Assembly: GCA_934454005.1 (NCBI GenBank)
Contig: CAKSGI010000148.1
Location: forward strand, 1 to 5,016
Reading direction: 5' to 3'
DNA: 5,016 nucleotides
DNA from: an uncultured Eubacteriales bacterium
GTDB lineage: Bacteria > Bacillota_A > Clostridia > Oscillospirales > Acutalibacteraceae
Shown here piece after piece: positions 1 through 5,016 of the stretch. A program made the translations under genes and the position numbers. The notes below the pieces were generated by a model, which worked only from the letters and a program-made list of their open reading frames with translations, was not told where the DNA came from and ran no database searches. Every line of letters begins with the position of its first letter. Position 1 is the first letter of the stretch.

Positions 1-380
1 TAAAGGCTATAGAACTTTTGAAAAAAGTAGGTTTAGAAGAAAAGGCTAATTCATATCCCATAGAACTTTCCGGAGGTCAAAAACAACGTATTGCTATAGT
101 AAGGGCTATGGCGATGAATCCAAAAGTAATGCTTTTTGATGAACCTACATCCGCACTAGATCCAGAAATGGTCGGAGAAGTCTTAAAAGTAATGAAAGAA
201 CTAGCAGATGAAGGAATGACAATGATTGTCGTAACTCATGAAATGTCATTCGCAAGGGAAGTTGCAACAAGAATTCTTTTTGTTGATAAAGGAAAAGTTG
301 TTGAAGACGAACCTCCCAATGAATTTTTTGATAGACCCAAAAATCCAAGACTTAAGGAATTTTTATCTAAAGTACTATGA
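1..380 (+). CDS. Polar amino acid ABC transporter ATP-binding protein (GlnQ-type), C-terminal part
   Basis: This is the ATPase subunit of an importer for polar amino acids; it would drive uptake by hydrolysing ATP at the inner face of the membrane. The frame is open from the first base, and in-frame codons (K-A-I-E-L-L) precede the first possible start, TTG at 18, so the gene begins outside the window. About 125 residues are visible of a usual 240-250; Walker A and the Q-loop are missing. Visible motifs in order are the ABC signature LSGGQKQR (66-89), Walker B VMLFDE with its catalytic Glu codon at 141-143, the D-loop SALD (150-161) and the H-loop His codon at 237-239. The ending, with [14 protein letters not shown], is typical of the GlnQ/ArtM/TcyC group. 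Substrate cannot be told from this subunit. The permease and binding-protein genes are not in view and must lie upstream, because a terminator follows directly. Confidence 0.95.
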   Translation, partial: KAIELLKKVGLEEKANSYPIELSGGQKQRIAIVRAMAMNPKVMLFDEPTSALDPEMVGEVLKVMKELADEGMTMIVVTHEMSFAREVATRILFVDKGKVVEDEPPNEFFDRPKNPRLKEFLSKVL

Positions 381-395
381 ATATCTTACATAATT

Positions 396-431
396 TAACA
401 GAGATTTCGATTGAAATCTCTGTTATTTATT
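396..431 (+). terminator. Intrinsic terminator after the ABC ATPase gene
   Basis: A perfect 13-bp stem (396-408 with 413-425, core AACAGAGATTTC) closes a GATT tetraloop and is followed by the short T-rich run TTTATTG. It starts 15 bases after the ATPase stop codon. The T-run is broken by an A, so termination may be partial, but position and stem quality fit an operon end. Confidence 0.85.
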
Positions 432-442
432 GTATATACAAT
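429..442. promoter_or_regulatory. 14-bp perfect palindrome, possible operator
   Basis: ATTGTATATACAAT is its own reverse complement over all 14 bases. It lies just after the terminator tail and about 28 bases upstream of the -35 of the LRR protein gene, where a dimeric transcription factor could bind. In AT-rich DNA such palindromes also arise by chance. No regulator is identified. Confidence 0.3.
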
Positions 443-470
443 TCATTAATATTTTTTTCAACAAAATATA

Positions 471-499
471 TTGATAATAATATTAAAATATGTTAATAT
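471..499 (+). promoter_or_regulatory. Sigma-A type promoter with extended -10 for the LRR protein gene
   Basis: The -35 TTGATA (471-476) is separated by 17 bases from the -10 TAATAT (494-499). A TGT triplet (491-493) stands directly before the -10, giving an extended -10. Predicted transcription start is near 506, leaving a leader of about 39 bases. Element matches and spacing are good for a housekeeping promoter, though the surrounding AT-richness raises the chance of false matches. Confidence 0.65.
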
Positions 500-500
500 T
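479..500. repeat. Inverted repeat covering the promoter spacer and -10
   Basis: Two perfect 8-base arms, AATATTAA (479-486) and TTAATATT (493-500), flank six bases. The right arm contains the whole -10 and the left arm sits in the spacer, so a protein bound here would block RNA polymerase. The arms are purely A/T, so chance cannot be excluded. Confidence 0.3.
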
Positions 501-529
501 TACTTAAGCAGAAAATTTAATATTATTTT

Positions 530-536
530 AAGGAGG
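530..536 (+). promoter_or_regulatory. Ribosome binding site of the LRR protein gene
   Basis: AAGGAGG is a full-strength Shine-Dalgarno sequence eight bases before the ATG at 545. It fixes that start unambiguously and suggests efficient translation. Confidence 0.95.
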
Positions 537-544
537 AATATATC

Positions 545-2335
545 ATGAAAAACAAATTAATTTCATTGTTGCTAAGCTTAATCCTTATAGCAACTATTTC
601 GCCTAAATTACCTCTAGATACTAAAGCAGAAGAATCCACCGCTTCCTTTGAATATGGCAATTATGAAATAAAATATCTTTTAGATACAAATAAATCTACT
701 GCTACAGTAAAAGAAGTCAAAATTACAAATGGTGATACCGTTGAAATTCCAAATACAGTTAAATTTTTAAATAAAACATACGAGATTACACAAATGGACA
801 ATGATAATGATCCTATATTCAACACAGAATCCAGACAAAAACTAAAAACATTAAATATTGGCGATAATATGGAAAAAATTGGAAATTATTCAATATCCTA
901 TTGTTCTTCATTGACAACCGTGAACATAAATAATCCTTCTAAATTAGAAGTTATAGGTAATGGAGCATTTGCACAATGTACAAGCCTCCAAAAAGTATTT
1001 AATGTATCTAAAAATCTACAAACAATAGGAATTTTCGCTTTTAAAGGTTGCAATAAACTAACAGAAGTCAATTTAAGTGCTTGCACTAATAATCTCCTTA
1101 TCTTGACCGGAGCTTTCGAAGACTGCGAAAATTTGCGCACTGTTAATTTACCTGAAAATCTATTTATTCTAAGCTCCGGTATATTTGCAAATTGTAAAAA
1201 TTTAAACAACATATTTATTCCTGCCGGTGTTACGTTTATTTATGATGATTCATTTCTAGGGTGTACTAACTTAAGTAGCATAGACGTAGATAACCAAAAT
1301 AAAATATATTCCTCAGATAACGGAATTTTGTTTAACAAGGAAAAAACAAAACTAATACTATGTCCCGAAGGAAAATCTGGAACCTACAAAATGCCAGAAA
1401 ATACAGAAATAATAGATTCTAATGCATTTAGAAATTCTAATTTAACAAATGTAGAGTTATCAACTAATTTAAAAAATATATTTTCCAACGCATTTATAGG
1501 TGCCCCAAAATTATCAAATGTAGATTTCACAAAATGCAATAATTTAACAACTATCGGAGATTCCGCCTTCAAAAATTGTACAAAATTAGAAGAAGTTTCT
1601 TTACCAAACAGCATGTTATCTTTAGGTAAAAGTGCCTTCGAAAATTGCACTAGTTTAAGGAAACTAACTCTCCCCCAAAAAGAACCCCTCCAAAATGAAT
1701 ATTTTAATACCATAAGTGAAAGATCTTTCTATAACTGTTCTTCTCTTTCTTCAGTTAAAATTCCAACAAATGTTGAAGTAGTTGGCACTTCTGCCTTTCA
1801 AAATTGTAAGTTCTTAACTTCTATAAATTTTGGAGAAAAAGGTAAAACAACTAGAATTAAAGAGATAGGTACAAAGGCATTTCTGGGATGTAATCATACC
1901 TGGAGACTTACCCCACGTTACGCCACCATAATATTTTATGGAATACTTTCCTTCGACGGTATAAACTTAGGAGAAAATTGGCATGATGAAAAGGCTATTA
2001 TTATTCCCCCTGATAATAATAATAACGTTATTGATGAAGATAGCAGCGCCGTTACTGGCAAGGATAATAACAACACAACCCCAGATAAAAATGACGGGAA
2101 CAATAATCAAAATTCTAACTCATACAGCAAATTAGATAAAAACAACAATTCTAAAGCAAACAGTGAACAGACAATCACTACTGATACAAATAAAACTACA
2201 TATTATTCAGCTTCAAAACCAAAATCATTCTCAAGCGGAGATTCAACAAACTACATAATAATTTACGGATTAATACTATTATCGATTGTTATTATTGGAA
2301 TAATTGCAAGTATAAACATTAAAAGAAAAAAATAA
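545..2335 (+). CDS. Secreted BspA-like leucine-rich repeat surface protein with C-terminal membrane anchor
   Basis: This 596-residue protein is built for the cell surface. Residues 1-28 form a signal peptide (KNK, then a Leu/Ile-rich core, probable cleavage after TKA28). A short beta-rich segment follows. From about 100 to 451 there are about 13 copies of the BspA/LRR_5 repeat, pattern IG..AF..C..L..V.(I/L)P, e.g. GAFAQCTSL, SAFKNCTKL, SAFENCTSL. Between repeats 6 and 7 (about 252-295) is the family's usual insert, with NGILFNKEKTKLILCPEGK. A capping segment precedes an Asn/Ser/Thr-rich linker (488-568), a membrane helix (571-590) and the tail KRKK. The layout resembles a sortase substrate, but no LPXTG is present; SFSSGD stands where LPXTGD would be expected. 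BspA-type proteins are known to bind host proteins or take part in adhesion; the ligand here is unknown. The gene has its own promoter, a strong ribosome site and its own terminator. The fold assignment is sure, the function is not. Confidence 0.93.
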   Translation: MKNKLISLLLSLILIATISPKLPLDTKAEESTASFEYGNYEIKYLLDTNKSTATVKEVKITNGDTVEIPNTVKFLNKTYEITQMDNDNDPIFNTESRQKLKTLNIGDNMEKIGNYSISYCSSLTTVNINNPSKLEVIGNGAFAQCTSLQKVFNVSKNLQTIGIFAFKGCNKLTEVNLSACTNNLLILTGAFEDCENLRTVNLPENLFILSSGIFANCKNLNNIFIPAGVTFIYDDSFLGCTNLSSIDVDNQNKIYSSDNGILFNKEKTKLILCPEGKSGTYKMPENTEIIDSNAFRNSNLTNVELSTNLKNIFSNAFIGAPKLSNVDFTKCNNLTTIGDSAFKNCTKLEEVSLPNSMLSLGKSAFENCTSLRKLTLPQKEPLQNEYFNTISERSFYNCSSLSSVKIPTNVEVVGTSAFQNCKFLTSINFGEKGKTTRIKEIGTKAFLGCNHTWRLTPRYATIIFYGILSFDGINLGENWHDEKAIIIPPDNNNNVIDEDSSAVTGKDNNNTTPDKNDGNNNQNSNSYSKLDKNNNSKANSEQTITTDTNKTTYYSASKPKSFSSGDSTNYIIIYGLILLSIVIIGIIASINIKRKK

Positions 2336-2359
2336 TTAAGCTATCCATAAAATAAATCA

Positions 2360-2406
2360 AATTCCCTCCAAGTTAAACTAAGTTCAAACTTGGAGGGAAT
2401 TGTTTT
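2360..2406 (+). terminator. Strong intrinsic terminator after the LRR protein gene
   Basis: A perfect 15-bp stem (AATTCCCTCCAAGTT at 2360-2374 pairing with 2387-2401) with a 12-base loop is followed by GTTTTG. It begins 25 bases after the stop codon. The GC-rich middle of the stem (CCCTCC/GGAGGG) stands out from the AT-rich surroundings. It insulates the downstream spoIIE promoter from readthrough. Confidence 0.9.
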
Positions 2407-2482
2407 GTAATTTCATTGCTCAATCAAATATCTACAACATAACCTAATAAAATAAAAACAATACAGTTAATTTTATTCCTTA

Positions 2483-2522
2483 TCTGACACAAATAAACAT
2501 TAAACTGCAACGTGTTATGACA
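2483..2522 (-). promoter_or_regulatory. Pair of Spo0A-box-like heptamers upstream of spoIIE
   Basis: On the minus strand, TGTCAGA (2483-2489) and TGTCATA (2516-2522) each match five of seven bases of the known 0A box TGTCGAA, including the whole TGTC half. They are in the same orientation, 33 bp apart (about three helical turns), and the second overlaps the -35 of the spoIIE promoter. Spo0A~P control of spoIIE is established in Bacillus. Here it is inferred from degenerate matches that could occur by chance. Confidence 0.4.
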
Positions 2523-2549
2523 TTTCTTTATCTATCTCTTTTGTATAAT
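2517..2549 (+). promoter_or_regulatory. spoIIE promoter with long 21-base spacer
   Basis: A perfect -10 TATAAT (2544-2549) is preceded, after 21 bases, by ATGACA (2517-2522), five of six to the -35 consensus. At the usual 17-base spacing the sequence is CATTTC, which is no -35. B. subtilis spoIIE and spoIIG promoters are known for 21-22 base spacers and need Spo0A~P for activation, so this layout fits a sporulation promoter read by sigma-A. Predicted start is near 2556. Confidence 0.6.
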
Positions 2550-2561
2550 ATTTTTATATAT

Positions 2562-2602
2562 TATTGCTAAAATAATAACTTTAAAGTAAAGTTATAGCAT
2601 TA
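2562..2602 (+). other. Hairpin in the spoIIE leader
   Basis: A perfect 9-bp stem, ATAACTTTA (2575-2583) with TAAAGTTAT (2587-2595), closes on a 3-base loop. It extends below through TATTGCT (2562-2568) pairing with AGCATTA (2596-2602), with one T-T mismatch and a six-base bulge at 2569-2574. It lies within the first 50 bases of the predicted transcript. No T-tract follows, so it is not a terminator; it may stabilise the mRNA or bind a factor. Confidence 0.4.
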
Positions 2603-2637
2603 TTTGAGGTCTTTATGACGGATGTGTAAAATAAATA

Positions 2638-2647
2638 TGGTGGTGAT
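2638..2647 (+). promoter_or_regulatory. Ribosome binding site that favours the GTG start of spoIIE
   Basis: TGGTGGTGAT matches eight of ten bases of the full anti-16S complement AGGAGGTGAT. Its GGTGG core is eight bases before the GTG at 2652. The earlier ATG at 2622 has only GAGGT (2606-2610), 11 bases away, so GTG is the better start, though not proven. Confidence 0.6.
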
Positions 2648-2651
2648 TTAT

Positions 2652-4979
2652 GTGAAGGAAATAGCACTTGAAATGTCTAACAAATCCAAAACAAAGGTTT
2701 TTAGTAATGTTTGGAAAACAATTGCAGTTCAAATTACTTATTTTGCAATAGGTATACTTTCATCAAGAGGCGCAATCCTTGGAGATTACTCTCCTTTTGG
2801 AACAGCATTTATCGCAGCAACTCCCTACAACTGCCTCATATCCTCAATGGCTGGATGTATTGTTGGATATGTCTTGCCATCTTCTATAAATATGAGTATG
2901 AGATATGTAGCAACTGTAATAGCTGTATCCGCAATTAGGTGGACCCTAAACGATATAAAGAAAATAACCTTAAATTCTATGTTTGCTCCTACGATTACTT
3001 TTTTAGCATCAATAGCAACCGGACTAGCTATCGCCAGTGTAGATGATTTTAAACTTAGCATTATTTTGACTGTTATTTTTGAAGCGTTTTTGTCAGCAGC
3101 TGGATCATATTTCTTTTCAAAGACAGTTAAAATAGCAAACACTAAAAACGGTATAATAGGATTTTGTCAAGAGGAATTCGTTTGTTTTTGCATGACTATT
3201 TGTATTATCACTCTATCATTTTCCAGATTGTACATATATGGAATGTCAGTAGGAAGAATTATGGCTGTACTAATAATTTTATTTTGTTCTAGATACGCAG
3301 GTGTTGCTGGCGGAAGCGTTTCTGGAATAGCTGCTGGAATAATATTTAGTATTTCTTCATCATCATTATCATATATATCTGGGGCATATGCATTCGCCGG
3401 TATGATGGCCGGCTTATTTTCCCCATTAGGAAGAGTTGCCACAATTACAGCTATGATAGTCTCCAATACCATTATGTCTCTTGAAACAGGTGATATATCC
3501 AGTATTATTTCTTCATCATGTGAGGTCTCTATTGCATCTACTATATTTATGTTAATCCCTAAAAATGTTTTAAATAGATTTACTAATCTATTTTTAAAAC
3601 AGGAAAATGTTGCAAAAGTAGACTCTCTCAGAAAATCTATAGCAATGAGACTTGATTATGTTTCAAAAGCTATGGGAGAAGTATCTGAATCTGTTACTTC
3701 AGTAGCTAAAAAATTAGATGTAATAGATATACAAAATACAGATAAAATTTGCAGTAATGCCGCAAACTACACATGCAGAGAATGTGGACTAAAAGTGTTT
3801 TGCTGGGATAAAGAAGCCGACTTTACAAAAAGTATATTTCTAAAAATAAATAATAAATTAAAAAATACCGGAAAAATCAAAGAATCAGATTTTTCTGAAT
3901 TATTTTCTCATCGATGCAGTAAATATCCTGAATTAATCCGCGCCATAAATAGATATTATGATGAATTTACAATCAAAGAATCTGCTCAAAGGCGCATGGG
4001 TGAAATAAGAGGTGTTGTATCAGAACAGTTTATGGGAATGAGCCGAATATTAAAAGAAATCGGTGAAGAATTTAAAAATTACGAAAAATTTAATGATTCT
4101 ATTACTCAAAGACTAAACTTACAGCTAAAACAAATGGACATAACACCTTTATATATCAGTTGCAGAGAAGATAAATTTAATAGACTATCTATAGAAATAG
4201 AAATTATGAATCATGAAAGAAGAAATTTAGATAAAATAGAAATAAAAAAAGTAATATCTAAAATTTGCCATAAATCTATGGACGAGCCTTTAGTTACCTA
4301 CGCTGATGACAGATGCAGAATTCAAATAAGTGAAAAACCTGAACTAGAGCTATCCATCGGAACTGCACAACATATCTGCAATAACGGTAAGCTATGTGGA
4401 GATAGTTTCCACTACTTTGATGATGGAATGGGAAGAAAAATAATAATTATAAGCGATGGTATGGGAACAGGTGGAAGAGCCGCTGTTGATGGAGCTATGA
4501 CTACTAATATCATGGGCAAACTTATAAAATCCGGATTAGGATTTAATTCTGCACTCAAAGTAGCAAATTCAGCACTCCTTATAAAATCCGGAGAAGAGTC
4601 TTTGTCAACTATCGATATTACTTGTGTTGACATGTTTACAGGTAAAGCAGAATTCTTAAAAGCCGGAGCATCATTAACCTTTATAAAAAAGGGAAACAGA
4701 GTTATAAAAGTCAATACGCCATCCCTCCCTGTTGGAATTCTTCCAGACATTGAATTTTCATCAACAAGCGCTGTACTCGATGACAACGACTGGATTTTAA
4801 TGATATCTGATGGTGCAATATCTAATGGAAGCAGCTGGATAGAATCCGAACTTAAAAGCTATACCGGTGATTGTCCAGAAGATTTTGCAAAACATATAGT
4901 AAATTTAGCAGCAAAAAAAAGTTATGATGGCCATGACGATGATATTACAGCAATTGCAATAAGGATTTGCACTAAATAA
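2652..4979 (+). CDS. spoIIE: Stage II sporulation protein E, membrane-bound PP2C-type phosphatase
   Basis: SpoIIE dephosphorylates the anti-anti-sigma factor SpoIIAA at the polar septum and so releases sigma-F in the forespore; it also interacts with FtsZ. With the GTG start the protein has 775 residues (785 from ATG 2622), close to the 827 of B. subtilis. Residues about 16-300 form a polytopic membrane region of roughly ten helices. A cytoplasmic linker follows, with a cysteine cluster C367, C375, C378, C384-W385, then a helical charged region (about 457-545). The C-terminal PP2C domain (about 565-775) keeps the expected metal-binding aspartates: D584 in GDSF, D602 in SDGMGTGG, D720 in SDG and D763 in DDDITAI. 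It therefore looks catalytically intact. It is preceded by a promoter of Spo0A-activated type and lies alone behind a terminator. No frameshift or truncation is seen. Identity is firm; only the exact start is open, with ATG 2672 as a further, less likely option. Confidence 0.95.
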   Translation: MKEIALEMSNKSKTKVFSNVWKTIAVQITYFAIGILSSRGAILGDYSPFGTAFIAATPYNCLISSMAGCIVGYVLPSSINMSMRYVATVIAVSAIRWTLNDIKKITLNSMFAPTITFLASIATGLAIASVDDFKLSIILTVIFEAFLSAAGSYFFSKTVKIANTKNGIIGFCQEEFVCFCMTICIITLSFSRLYIYGMSVGRIMAVLIILFCSRYAGVAGGSVSGIAAGIIFSISSSSLSYISGAYAFAGMMAGLFSPLGRVATITAMIVSNTIMSLETGDISSIISSSCEVSIASTIFMLIPKNVLNRFTNLFLKQENVAKVDSLRKSIAMRLDYVSKAMGEVSESVTSVAKKLDVIDIQNTDKICSNAANYTCRECGLKVFCWDKEADFTKSIFLKINNKLKNTGKIKESDFSELFSHRCSKYPELIRAINRYYDEFTIKESAQRRMGEIRGVVSEQFMGMSRILKEIGEEFKNYEKFNDSITQRLNLQLKQMDITPLYISCREDKFNRLSIEIEIMNHERRNLDKIEIKKVISKICHKSMDEPLVTYADDRCRIQISEKPELELSIGTAQHICNNGKLCGDSFHYFDDGMGRKIIIISDGMGTGGRAAVDGAMTTNIMGKLIKSGLGFNSALKVANSALLIKSGEESLSTIDITCVDMFTGKAEFLKAGASLTFIKKGNRVIKVNTPSLPVGILPDIEFSSTSAVLDDNDWILMISDGAISNGSSWIESELKSYTGDCPEDFAKHIVNLAAKKSYDGHDDDITAIAIRICTK

Positions 4980-5016
4980 ATTAACCTCTAAGAGATGAAT
5001 TTTAAGTCTTCAACTC

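Larger units (their letters stand above)
2402..2651 (+). other. Non-coding leader and regulatory region of spoIIE
   Basis: This roughly 250-base stretch is part of a gap of about 315 bases between stop and start codons. It has no credible gene on either strand. It holds two Spo0A-box-like heptamers, a promoter, a leader hairpin and the spoIIE ribosome site, each listed separately. In the part from 2402 to 2482 I see only AT-rich spacer. Confidence 0.6.

Noticed and set aside
898..1713. Open frames on the minus strand inside the LRR protein gene
   Set aside because: They mirror the repetitive LRR coding sequence, have no ribosome site and resemble no protein; the + strand gene is certain.
850..1900. 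Regular repeats suggesting a CRISPR or DNA tandem array
   Set aside because: The periodicity is at protein level (LRR units of varying length and diverged DNA), with no identical DNA repeats or unique spacers.
2615..2629. A possible four-codon leader peptide (M-T-D-V-stop) after GAGGT
   Set aside because: It is too short to support, there is no attenuator structure after it, and its only backing is a weak ribosome-site match.
2825..4786. Open frames on the minus strand and a second + frame inside spoIIE
   Set aside because: They lie wholly within a firmly identified gene and lack start signals; the hydrophobic and charged patterns are by-products of the SpoIIE codons.
4981..4994. Terminator after spoIIE
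   Set aside because: Only a tiny CTCTAAGAG palindrome is present, with no real stem or T-run before the window ends.
4995..5016. ATG AAT TTT AAG at the right edge as the start of a next gene
   Set aside because: There is no usable Shine-Dalgarno before it and only seven codons are visible. Clostridia often have tilS after spoIIE, but nothing here shows it.

Overview
The window is AT-rich DNA, all coding on the + strand, with strong Shine-Dalgarno sites. It reads as a low-GC endospore-forming Firmicute, most likely class Clostridia. SpoIIE points to spore formation, and the BspA-type leucine-rich repeat protein is common in gut and mucosal Clostridia. I cannot name a genus from sequence alone.

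Layout. Positions 1-380 hold the C-terminal half of a polar amino acid ABC transporter ATPase, cut by the window edge. A perfect hairpin terminator closes it (396-431). A 164-base gap carries two palindromes, an extended -10 promoter and a consensus ribosome site. The gap leads into a 596-residue secreted, membrane-anchored BspA-like LRR protein (545-2335), which ends in its own 15-bp-stem terminator (2360-2406). A second gap of about 300 bases holds a promoter with a 21-base spacer and Spo0A-box-like heptamers. It precedes spoIIE (about 2652-4979), the membrane-bound PP2C phosphatase that activates sigma-F. Only 37 bases follow spoIIE, with no convincing gene start.

How they relate. The three genes look like three separate transcription units rather than one pathway: nutrient uptake, a surface protein and sporulation control. 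The LRR gene is a self-contained cassette between two terminators. The most informative non-coding signal is the spoIIE promoter: its spacer length and the overlap of a 0A-like box with the -35 match what is known of Spo0A-activated sigma-A promoters in Bacillus. I found no CRISPR array, mobile element, tRNA or rRNA, and no sign of a wholly new system. The points worth checking are regulatory elements, a degenerate cell-wall sorting signal and a cysteine cluster in SpoIIE.
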